Assembly (NCBI GenBank): GCA_025055465.1
Contig: JANWXA010000120.1
Location: 1-6,227, forward strand
From: Candidatus Kapaibacterium sp.
GTDB taxonomy: Bacteria > Bacteroidota > Ignavibacteria > Kapaibacteriales > HRBIN21
Reading direction: 5' to 3'
DNA: 6,227 nt
Under the pieces are notes generated by a model. It was given only the letters and a program-made list of their open reading frames with translations, did no database searches and was not told the DNA's origin. The position numbers and the translations under genes are program-made. Of the stretch, positions 1-6,094 are shown piece after piece (position 1 is the stretch's first letter; each line of letters starts with the position of its first letter).

Positions 1-176
1 GCTGGTGAGCGCTCCTGCCGGGGATACCTCAGGGGTGTGTAAGCTCTCCGGCGCCGGAAGACGCTTTTGCGTGCCTAAGACGTTCGCTGACCGCCTTTCA
101 TGCATGGCAAATGGAGAGCTTTAGCCATTTTATCTAAGTTTGTAGCTGGTTTCCTGCACTTGCGGGCGGCTTTCGA
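1..176. other. Leader/intergenic region without a convincing gene
   Basis: No reading frame here looks like a real gene end. One + frame is open from base 2 to a TAG at 122-124 and another stops at 40-42, so either could be the tail of an upstream gene, but the translations show no recognisable motif. On the - strand a frame is open from an ATG at 105 to base 1 (35 codons) without a ribosome binding site. Two perfect short palindromes occur, GAGCGCTC (7-14) and TCCGGCGCCGGA (47-58), and a 4-bp stem with a TTTT loop lies at 61-72. TAAGTTTG at 135-142 matches the Bacteroidota -7 pattern TAnnTTTG, but no TTG-type -33 element sits at the right distance. A promoter for the downstream genes is expected here but is not proven. 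Confidence 0.5.
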
Positions 177-812
177 ATGGATGTTGGTATGCCGGCATAT
201 TGGTCCGAGCGGTACCAGCAGGGAGAAACGGGGTGGGACCTTGGGGGCGAAACCCCTGTGTTCCAGGTGCTGCTGGCAGAAGGACTGTTCCCGGTGCCAG
301 CAATGCAAGAGGGGAGGCGAAGCCGCGTCCTCGTTCCAGGTTGCGGGTATGGGCATGATGTGCTTCTGTTTGCGCGGGCGGGCTACGAGGTAATTGCCGT
401 GGATTTTGCCCCAGAGCCATTGCAGGTGTTGCAAGCACGTCTTGCTCACACCAGCCTTCCTGTACAGCTACTCTGTGTGGATCTTTTTCATCTTCCCGAG
501 CACTGTGTACAGCCTGTGGATGCCGTAGTGGAGTATACATGCTATTGCGCTATTGCTCCATGGCGCCGCTGTGACTATTTCTCCGTGATGAGTCGACTGC
601 TATCCCCTGGCGGTTGGTTTGTTGGGCTGTTCTTCCCGGTGACCCCAGAGCCATCCCTTGTTGGTCCCCCGTTCCCAGTGTGTCGCGAGGAAGTCCTCGA
701 GCTGGGGCAGCGCCACGGTTTGGTATTGCGTAGGCATGAAGTTCCTCAATGTTCGCACCCTGCCCGTCGGGGACGGGAAGAATTGATGATGTTTCAAAAA
801 GGGAAGGGATGA
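177..812 (+). CDS. TPMT/HOL-type SAM-dependent methyltransferase
   Basis: A 211-residue class I methyltransferase of the thiopurine S-methyltransferase / harmless-to-ozone-layer family, probably cytosolic. Seen in the sequence: the N-terminal YWSERYQQGETGWDLG signature (residues 8-23), the SAM-binding motif VLVPGCGYGHD (51-61), an acidic residue closing strand 2 (D76), a VDLF motif with D102, the EYTCYCAI strand-4 region (119-126), and a late LSPGGW...FFPVT...VGPPFPV block (142-168) typical of the plant HOL/thiol methyltransferase branch. Family members methylate thiols, bisulfide, halides or thiopurines; which substrate applies here cannot be read from sequence. An in-frame TAA at 135-137 with no usable start after it fixes the start at ATG 177, or at ATG 189, which would still keep the signature. 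The Shine-Dalgarno is poor. The stop lies 3 bases before the OsmC-family gene, so the two are probably cotranscribed. Likely role: detoxification of reactive sulfur or thiols (inference). Confidence 0.88.
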   Translation: MDVGMPAYWSERYQQGETGWDLGGETPVFQVLLAEGLFPVPAMQEGRRSRVLVPGCGYGHDVLLFARAGYEVIAVDFAPEPLQVLQARLAHTSLPVQLLCVDLFHLPEHCVQPVDAVVEYTCYCAIAPWRRCDYFSVMSRLLSPGGWFVGLFFPVTPEPSLVGPPFPVCREEVLELGQRHGLVLRRHEVPQCSHPARRGREELMMFQKGKG

Positions 813-815
813 GCT

Positions 816-1262
816 ATGAAAGCAACCCTGGAGCTGGTGGATGCCGCTATGCGCTTTGAAGGCCGCAACGAACGTGGGCAGTCTACCTCTTTCGATGCTG
901 ACCCTGCCGTGGGGGGCCGTGACAGTGCTGCGCGGCCGATGGAGGTCCTTCTTCAAGCTGTGATGGCCTGTACGGCGATGGATGTGCTAAGCATTGTCCG
1001 AAAGAAGCGGCGCACTGTGATCGCGTTCCGTATAGTGGCAGAAGCAGAGCGCGCCGCGGAGCATCCGAAGGTGTTTACTCGGATTCACTTACGCTATGAG
1101 CTCACCAGCCCTGACGCAGCAGAGCAGGACCTCTACCGGGCGATAGAGCTTTCACAAGGGACGTACTGTAGTGCCTCTATTATGGTGCGCCGTTCAGGCT
1201 GCTCCATCACGTGGGAGGCACATGTTCTTCGTCCTGAAGGTCCAGGAGTAGTTGTCGGCTGA
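816..1262 (+). CDS. OsmC/Ohr-family peroxide-reducing protein
   Basis: A 148-residue OsmC-family protein, close to normal length. Family members use a reactive cysteine pair to reduce organic or lipid hydroperoxides in the cytosol. Both cysteines are present: C52 in the block RPMEVLLQAVMACTAMDV (40-57) and C118 in GTYCSASIM (115-123). E43 and R40 are candidates for the polar residues around the peroxidatic cysteine. The RPME...CTAMDVLSIVRKKR arrangement resembles the YhfA-like branch rather than classical Ohr, so the physiological substrate is uncertain and may not be an organic hydroperoxide. The start at 816 is supported by a purine-rich GGGAAGGGA at 801-809, overlapping the end of the methyltransferase gene, with 3 bases between stop and start. 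The iron-handling gene follows after 11 bases, which suits a shared oxidative-stress role. Confidence 0.9.
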   Translation: MKATLELVDAAMRFEGRNERGQSTSFDADPAVGGRDSAARPMEVLLQAVMACTAMDVLSIVRKKRRTVIAFRIVAEAERAAEHPKVFTRIHLRYELTSPDAAEQDLYRAIELSQGTYCSASIMVRRSGCSITWEAHVLRPEGPGVVVG

Positions 1263-1273
1263 CCGAAGCACCT

Positions 1274-2386
1274 ATGATGGATGTACGCCGTTTACTGGAG
1301 CATTGGCAGGACGAAACCGAATCGGCACTGATTTATGATGCACTCGCGGAGACGGAGCCTGATCCAGAGCGGCAATCGCTTTACCGGGAGCTGGCACAGG
1401 TAGAGCGCCGGCATCGGGCATGGTTTGAGGAGCTGCTTCGCGAGAACGGAGTGGTGCCGAAACCGCGTCCGCTAAGCCTGCGCACACGCTTCTTCCTGTG
1501 GATGCTGCGCCGTGGAAACCGGCGTTATGTTCTGAGAGCTCGCCTCCATGAGGAGTCCCGCGAAGTCCAGCGCTACTTGCGAGAACGCCATCGTTTACCG
1601 ACACGCCTTGTCCAAGTCGCTTCCCGTATAGCTCGTGATGAAGCAGAGCACATCACCCAACTGAGCCATGTATTGGGACGGAGCGGGGAACCTTGGCATC
1701 AGGCAGAGTCCGGCGGCTTTCTACGCAACGTGGTTTATGGGTTTAACGATGGCTTGACGGCGAACTTCGGGCTGGTCATGGGAGTCATCGGGGCGGAGGT
1801 TGCTCCCCACATTGTCCTTCTTTCCGGTCTTGCTGGGCTGGTAGCGGATGCTCTCTCTATGGGTGCCAGCGGATACTTGGCTGCTAAGAGCGAACGCGAG
1901 GTATATGAGCATGAAATCCAGATGGAGCGAGAGGAGTTGCGCCTAATGCCGGAGCTGGAACAGGAGGAATTGGCACTGTTGTACCAGGCCAAGGGGATGC
2001 CGCCGGAAGCGGCACGCCGCGCAGCCGAACAGGTCATGATAAATCCGGAGATTGCATTGCAGGAAAAAGTGCGGGAAGAGCTGGGGATTGGGGAATTCCG
2101 TGTTTCTCCATTGCGGGAAGGCATAGTGACGGGAGCAGCTACTGCATTAGGGGCGTTGGTCCCGGTTGTCCCCTTCTTTTTTGGGTATGGTGGCCTCGTT
2201 ATCTGGATTTCTTTTGCCGTCAGCATGCTCATGCACTTTGTTGTCGGGGCAGCTCGCAGTGTATTTACCGGACGCAATGTCGTGCGCAGTGGTCTGGATA
2301 TGTTCTTGGTCGGGCTTGGTGTTGCTGTAGTCGGCTACATCGTCGGTGATTTTCTCATGCTCTTGTTCCAGGGAATGTCGGGCTGA
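1274..2386 (+). CDS. MbfA-like ferritin-VIT1 fusion, probable iron transporter
   Basis: A 370-residue two-domain protein. Residues 1 to about 140 form a ferritin-like (erythrin) four-helix domain with diiron ligand candidates: E14 or E16, E44-R-R-H47, E93/E94, and E123-A-E-H126. Residues about 148-370 are a VIT1/CCC1 iron transporter: GFNDGLTANFGLVMGV (156-171) in TM1, DALSMGASGYLAAKSE (192-207) in TM2, a Glu-rich cytosolic helical domain (about 205-275, with the PELEQEEL motif), VPVVPFFF (296-303) and a last helix RSGLDMFLVGLGVAVVGY (338-355). D159 and M196 fall in the motifs that line the metal path in VIT1. The same fusion is known from MbfA of rhizobia and Agrobacterium, where it protects against iron and peroxide by exporting iron. 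Export is the likeliest role here, but direction cannot be seen in sequence. ATG 1274 and ATG 1277 are adjacent and equivalent; no clear Shine-Dalgarno. The gene follows the OsmC-family gene by 11 bases. Confidence 0.88.
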   Translation: MMDVRRLLEHWQDETESALIYDALAETEPDPERQSLYRELAQVERRHRAWFEELLRENGVVPKPRPLSLRTRFFLWMLRRGNRRYVLRARLHEESREVQRYLRERHRLPTRLVQVASRIARDEAEHITQLSHVLGRSGEPWHQAESGGFLRNVVYGFNDGLTANFGLVMGVIGAEVAPHIVLLSGLAGLVADALSMGASGYLAAKSEREVYEHEIQMEREELRLMPELEQEELALLYQAKGMPPEAARRAAEQVMINPEIALQEKVREELGIGEFRVSPLREGIVTGAATALGALVPVVPFFFGYGGLVIWISFAVSMLMHFVVGAARSVFTGRNVVRSGLDMFLVGLGVAVVGYIVGDFLMLLFQGMSG

Positions 2387-2408
2387 TAAGTGAAGCCGGC
2401 ATTGTTCT

Positions 2409-4103
2409 ATGTCAGTTCCCTCTGCAGAGCCTACCCGGTACAGGTCGGGCCAGCGGCGGTGGATCCCGTGGGTTGTGGCTGTGATGGTAAGTCTTGGCTT
2501 TGGGGTGGTTTGGGTACGCCTTTTCCATCTCCATGTCCTTTCCAGCGAGAAGCTGCGCGTCACAGTGCAGCAGCAGGCTTACGTTCGGCTTCAGCTCTTC
2601 CCTACCCGTGGGGAGATAACTGACCGCCATGGTGAGGTGCTGGCCGCCAGTGTAGAGGCGCCATCGTACGGGGTGGATCCGGTAGCAGTGCGTTGTGCTG
2701 AGTGCCTGTGCGGCCAGGCCCATCGTGTGCTGGGTATAGATTCCGCTGAGTGCCTACGACGCATCTCCACAGCCCAAGGACGTTTCCTCTGGCTACGGCG
2801 GGGCGTCTGGGGGAAGGACACACGAGGGTTGGATACCTTGGATGAGCCTGGACTGGTGCGCTTGCGGGAGCGTGCCCGTGTTTACGTCTACGGGAACTTG
2901 TTCCTGCCGGTACTGGGCGGCGTTGGCATTGACCAGCAGGGTCTGTCGGGATTAGAGCTAACGTACGATTCGCTTCTGAGGACGGAGCCGGTAACCGTGC
3001 TTATGCGGAGGGATGCCCGCGGAAGACTTTTCCCTACCATAGAGCACGTACTCAATCCGCCGCCACCGCCGCTGGCCTTGCGTACAACATTAGATGCGAA
3101 CTTGCAGCGGATCGTTGCATATGAGGTGACCCAAGGAGTGCGGCAGGCAGAGGCGGCGGCAGGGATTGCCGTCGCTATGGAGTCTGCAACCGGCGCGATT
3201 CGCGCCTGCGCGGTTGTGCCGAATCCACCGCTCGGCAGCGCTCATGCTCCGTTGGTCAGCGATGTGTATGAGCCGGGCTCAATACTTAAACCCATTATTG
3301 CAGCAGCCGCGCTGGAGCAAGGCCTCTTGCGGATTACCGATACCCTTGACGGGCGCAATGGGTACTGGGATGTTAGCGGACACCGTATTACAGATGAGTA
3401 TCCTCTGGGGCAGACCACTATACGCCGTGCATTAGCTCTTTCCAGCAACATTGTGTTTGCTGAACTTGCTCAACGCCTTCCCAAACGGGTTCTGTATCGG
3501 TATGTCCGGGATTTCGGCTTTGGTGTGCCCACTGGCATAGTGCTTCCGGCGGAAGCCTCTGGGATTGTGCCCAAACCAGAGCAGTTCCAATCACAGACAC
3601 CCTTGTTCTGGGGGTTCGGTTATGGCTTGGCAGCGACCCCTTTACAGCTTGCATGTGCCTATGCGGCTATTGCCAATGATGGGGTATTGATGCAGCCTCG
3701 CTTGGTGGAAGCCTTCTGGGAGCCGGCACAGGGGGATACTGTCATTCTCCCGCCGCGGCGTATTCGGCAGGTCATTACGGCGGGGACGGCCCGCCAATTA
3801 CGGGAGCTGCTGATAAGCGTCGTGGAGGAGGGAACGGGCCAATATGCCCGTATTCCGGGACTGGCCATTGCGGGGAAAACAGGAACAGCGCAGCAGCTTG
3901 TTGATGGACGTTATAGCCGGGAAGCGCATACGGCATCCTTTGTGGCCATAGTGCCGGCGGAACATCCACGCATGGTTGTTCTTGTGATGATTGTGCAACC
4001 GCGGCGGGCTACTTCCGGCGGACAAGTAGCGGCTCCAGTTGTTCGGCGTATCCTTCAGCGAATGGCAGCGCATTCGGAATTAAGCGCCTATGTGCGCTTG
4101 TAG
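2409..4103 (+). CDS. Class B penicillin-binding protein, FtsI-like transpeptidase
   Basis: A 564-residue peptidoglycan D,D-transpeptidase, close to the length of FtsI. Order: basic cytosolic tail, one membrane anchor (about 18-41), a pedestal domain opening with RGEITDRHGEVLA (67-79) and containing GLSGLE (178-183), a five-proline linker (217-221), then the transpeptidase domain. All three catalytic motifs are intact: S291-I-L-K294 in YEPGSILKP, S345-S-N347, and K490-T-G492 in AGKTGTAQ. The chain ends soon after the domain, with no PASTA repeats. The family cross-links septal or side-wall peptidoglycan outside the inner membrane with a SEDS polymerase partner. FtsI normally sits between ftsL and murE; neither is here, so this may be a second class B enzyme or a relocated ftsI. 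Odd points: a CxxCxC cluster in the pedestal (C96, C99, C101, also C115) and a polyproline run. The Shine-Dalgarno is weak, and the gap to the iron gene is 22 bases. Confidence 0.92.
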   Translation: MSVPSAEPTRYRSGQRRWIPWVVAVMVSLGFGVVWVRLFHLHVLSSEKLRVTVQQQAYVRLQLFPTRGEITDRHGEVLAASVEAPSYGVDPVAVRCAECLCGQAHRVLGIDSAECLRRISTAQGRFLWLRRGVWGKDTRGLDTLDEPGLVRLRERARVYVYGNLFLPVLGGVGIDQQGLSGLELTYDSLLRTEPVTVLMRRDARGRLFPTIEHVLNPPPPPLALRTTLDANLQRIVAYEVTQGVRQAEAAAGIAVAMESATGAIRACAVVPNPPLGSAHAPLVSDVYEPGSILKPIIAAAALEQGLLRITDTLDGRNGYWDVSGHRITDEYPLGQTTIRRALALSSNIVFAELAQRLPKRVLYRYVRDFGFGVPTGIVLPAEASGIVPKPEQFQSQTPLFWGFGYGLAATPLQLACAYAAIANDGVLMQPRLVEAFWEPAQGDTVILPPRRIRQVITAGTARQLRELLISVVEEGTGQYARIPGLAIAGKTGTAQQLVDGRYSREAHTASFVAIVPAEHPRMVVLVMIVQPRRATSGGQVAAPVVRRILQRMAAHSELSAYVRL

Positions 4104-4168
4104 CTTGTAGGCACTGTCTTGCTGGAGAGTTCGTCGTAGTCGTTGACTTTAGGTGGTTCCTATACACC

Positions 4169-4933
4169 GTGGAAATGCAGATGGGATCTCAACCAGAACC
4201 TCAGAGTGCGGACAAGTTCGCGTGGCTAAAAGGATTTGCTGCAGTTGTAACAACCCCTGCACAGCTCGTGGACTCTCTTGGCGTTTATGCTGGCAAGGTA
4301 TTTGTTATGGCGCTTCTCATCATGACAGCAGCCTCGGTGCTAACGAATTGGTTCCATACCAATACTCCTGCTTTGCGACATCAGTTAGGACAGCTTGTGG
4401 AGCAGCGGCTGGAGGTATATATTGCAAAACATCCGGAACTAACGGCGGAACAGCAGAGCCAATTGCGGCAGCGGCTTCAGGAAGGACTTGGGTTCTCGCT
4501 CCCGCGGAGCTTGGTTGGCGGTTTGATTAACAACACTGTGATGCTGCTGTCCCTCTTGGGGCTGCTGTGGTTGCTACAGCCGGTGTTAGCGGTGCGCTGG
4601 AGCGCTCTATCTTTTGCCGTGCTGGTAACGGCGCTGGGGTACGTTAGTTGGCTGGGGGCAGCAGGCGAGGTTCTTTCAGCGGCGCTGCAGGTCCTGGGAC
4701 AGTCCTTGCAGGTGCAGCCCAGTTTAGGGGCGTTTTGGTCCGCCCAGGAAGAGTACTTGCTTTTTAGTGTTCTATCACGGGTACACTTGGGAGCAGTGGC
4801 GCAGTTCGGGCTCTTAGGATTTGTCTTGGCTCGAGCGGCGGCTCTGCCGACGTGGCGTGGAATGCTCTGGAGCTACGCTGCCTGGGGGATGTGGTTGGGG
4901 GCGATTTACGGTGTGGGAGCTCTAATGCAGTGA
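4169..4933 (+). CDS. Yip1-like polytopic membrane protein
   Basis: A 254-residue integral membrane protein. After a polar N-terminus comes FAAVVTTPAQLVDSLG (23-38), the short amphipathic pre-membrane segment seen in many bacterial Yip1-domain proteins. Five hydrophobic segments follow at roughly 43-60, 115-137, 143-165, 201-221 and 231-252, with a hydrophilic Gln/Glu-rich helical insert between the first and second (64-112). Family assignment rests on this architecture and the N-terminal motif, not on catalytic residues, and the biochemical role of bacterial Yip1 proteins is unknown. The start is ambiguous: GTG 4169 has AGGTGG at 4151-4156, 12 bases away, which is long; ATG 4175 and ATG 4181 are in frame, and the latter has GTGG 8 bases upstream. 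The choice changes only 2-4 residues. The preceding gap is 65 bases. Confidence 0.68.
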   Translation: MEMQMGSQPEPQSADKFAWLKGFAAVVTTPAQLVDSLGVYAGKVFVMALLIMTAASVLTNWFHTNTPALRHQLGQLVEQRLEVYIAKHPELTAEQQSQLRQRLQEGLGFSLPRSLVGGLINNTVMLLSLLGLLWLLQPVLAVRWSALSFAVLVTALGYVSWLGAAGEVLSAALQVLGQSLQVQPSLGAFWSAQEEYLLFSVLSRVHLGAVAQFGLLGFVLARAAALPTWRGMLWSYAAWGMWLGAIYGVGALMQ

Positions 4934-4961
4934 AAGTGGCAGGAAAGTTGCCTTTGCTTTT
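4933..4961 (+). terminator. Weak hairpin with T-rich tail after the Yip1 gene
   Basis: GGCA (4938-4941) pairs with TGCC (4949-4952) around a 7-base loop. The flanking AAAG (4933-4936) can extend the stem with TTT (4953-4955) if two bases bulge. A TTTGCTTTT stretch (4953-4961) follows. The layout resembles a Rho-independent terminator, but the stem is short and imperfect, so attenuation or chance is as likely as full termination. Confidence 0.22.
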
Positions 4962-4984
4962 ACTGGGTTTGTTCCAGCAATTCC

Positions 4985-4990
4985 AGGAGA
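4985..4990 (+). promoter_or_regulatory. Ribosome binding site fixing the GTG start of the response regulator
   Basis: AGGAGA lies 6 bases before GTG 4997, the best Shine-Dalgarno in the window. It decides for the GTG start, which places the VLVVDDN strand of the receiver at the expected distance from the N-terminus. Confidence 0.7.
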
Positions 4991-4996
4991 GCGACT

Positions 4997-5497
4997 GTGG
5001 GCGTTCCGTACGTATTGGTGGTGGATGACAACCGTATCACGGTCAAGCTCTTACGACGCTACTTGGAAAAGCATGGCTATGAAGTAGCCGAGGCCTATGA
5101 TGGGACAGAGTGCTTAGAGACGGTTGCCCAGCGTGCGCCCGATGCAATTGTGCTGGACGTCATGATGCCGCAGATGGACGGCTATACGACCGTTCGTCGC
5201 CTGCGGCAGCAAGAAGAGACAGCGTTGGTTCCTGTGGTCATAGTAACAGCGCTCAACGACGTTTCCAACCAGGTTCGGGCAATAGAGGCTGGTGCTGATG
5301 ACTTTCTGGGCAAACCTGTGGACGAGCGATTGTTGATAGCGAAAGTCAAGCTCCTAACAACACTGAGCCACCTGCGGCGAGGGTGTCGGCTGTTGTACGA
5401 CCATGTCAGACAGACGGGGGCAGGGGTTTCCCTTCCGCCCGAGCTTTACGAGATATGGGACTCCCTGGGTTTGGGCGAGCCGCCGCCATCAGCATAG
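4997..5497 (+). CDS. Single-domain response regulator with PleD-like receiver
   Basis: A 166-residue cytosolic two-component receiver. The acidic pair D10-D11 in VLVVDDN, the phosphoacceptor D54 in IVLDVMMPQMDGY, the switch T84 in VIVTALND and K106 in LGKPVD are all present, so the domain should be phosphorylatable. The motifs ALND, EAGADDFLGKPVD and the N-terminal DDNRITVKLL resemble PleD-type receivers that usually precede GGDEF or other outputs. Here no output domain follows: only about 45 residues (121-166) with a basic HLRRGCRLL stretch and a proline-rich end. It may signal by protein contact, like CheY-type or Spo0F-type receivers (inference). No histidine kinase is adjacent. A GTG start with a strong Shine-Dalgarno is used. 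The last 43 bases overlap the downstream lipoprotein gene. Confidence 0.93.
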   Translation: MGVPYVLVVDDNRITVKLLRRYLEKHGYEVAEAYDGTECLETVAQRAPDAIVLDVMMPQMDGYTTVRRLRQQEETALVPVVIVTALNDVSNQVRAIEAGADDFLGKPVDERLLIAKVKLLTTLSHLRRGCRLLYDHVRQTGAGVSLPPELYEIWDSLGLGEPPPSA

Positions 5498-6081
5498 TCG
5501 TGACTTTGCTGGGCTGCGGAACTGTACGCCAGGTAACAGAAGCCCTGATAGGGATCGAGCGTCTGCAGTTTCGGCTGCATGGGATTAGGGACTTCACCTT
5601 AGCAGGTATCCCCTTGGCACAGAGGCAGACGGTGGGAGATGTGACAGTTGCAGAAGCTACCCAGCTTCTGACATTCTATCGGCGAGGTACACTGCCGGCC
5701 GAGTTTACTGTAGAAATTGCCGTACGCAATCCCAACGACGGGCGGGAAGGGCGCCGTCGTATTCCCATAACGCTGACGGAAATGGAGTGGCGGCTGCTTA
5801 TAGATGCTGTTCCTACAGTGACGGGTTCATTGCCCCAACCTATTGAAGTTCCGGCAGCGGGCGAGGCTATAGTATTCCCTCTGCGGGTCCGTATGGACTT
5901 GTACCAGTTTTTCTATCAGCGGCACTATGAGGACGTGCTCAGGTTAGCGCTGGACATTGCGGGAGTCGGTGGGGATGCCTCACGCGTCACCGTAGAGGTG
6001 CAGCCGACGTTATCCACACCACTTGGGAGGCTACGCTATCCGCAGCCAGTTCAAATTGTGCAGAAGGAGTTTCGCCCGTAG
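5455..6081 (+). CDS. Probable lipoprotein with LEA type 2-like domain
   Basis: From ATG 5455 the product is 208 residues. It begins with a short signal peptide with one Arg (R8), a hydrophobic stretch AAAISIVVTLL and the lipobox L18-L19-G20-C21. The frame is also open upstream to a GTG at 5383, but that start would bury the signal peptide 24 residues in, so 5455 is preferred. No start between 5455 and the lipobox would leave a working signal. The mature part (about 35-205) is predicted beta-rich, with LHGIRDFTLAGIPL, FTVEIAVRNPNDG and FPLRVRMDLYQFF blocks like the LEA14/WHy (LEA type 2) family found as small lipoproteins in Bacteroidota and relatives. Function unknown. No acidic residue follows C21, so by the E. 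coli rule outer-membrane sorting would be expected. It overlaps the response regulator by 43 bases in another frame, so translational coupling is likely. Confidence 0.8.
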   Translation: MGLPGFGRAAAISIVVTLLGCGTVRQVTEALIGIERLQFRLHGIRDFTLAGIPLAQRQTVGDVTVAEATQLLTFYRRGTLPAEFTVEIAVRNPNDGREGRRRIPITLTEMEWRLLIDAVPTVTGSLPQPIEVPAAGEAIVFPLRVRMDLYQFFYQRHYEDVLRLALDIAGVGGDASRVTVEVQPTLSTPLGRLRYPQPVQIVQKEFRP

Positions 6082-6094
6082 GGGGTATGGTGGG

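Noticed and set aside
1..105. Possible leftward gene starting at base 105 on the - strand
   Set aside because: Only 35 codons are visible, there is no Shine-Dalgarno, and the residues resemble nothing recognisable.
135..142. TAAGTTTG as a Bacteroidota-type promoter element
   Set aside because: It fits TAnnTTTG and would give a short leader, but no TTG-type element lies at the expected upstream distance and the lineage is not certain.
100..393. 97-codon + frame beginning in the leader and running through the methyltransferase gene
   Set aside because: It is out of frame with a well-supported methyltransferase, has no recognisable motif and no ribosome binding site.
1735..2277. 180-codon - strand frame opposite the ferritin-VIT1 gene
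   Set aside because: Its translation is low-complexity, rich in Ser, Arg, Pro and Thr, as expected of an antisense shadow, and the + strand protein has clear family motifs.
4143..4166. TTGACT and TATACA as a sigma-70 promoter before the Yip1-like gene
   Set aside because: The spacer is only 12 bases instead of about 17, and the -10-like box runs into the start codon region.
5414..5433. G-run and TTTCCC as a frameshift site joining response regulator and lipoprotein
   Set aside because: No slippery heptamer is in the right phase, and the lipoprotein has its own start and signal peptide.
5383..5454. Longer lipoprotein form starting at GTG 5383
   Set aside because: It would place the signal peptide and lipobox about 24 residues inside the chain; ATG 5455 gives a normal lipoprotein N-terminus.
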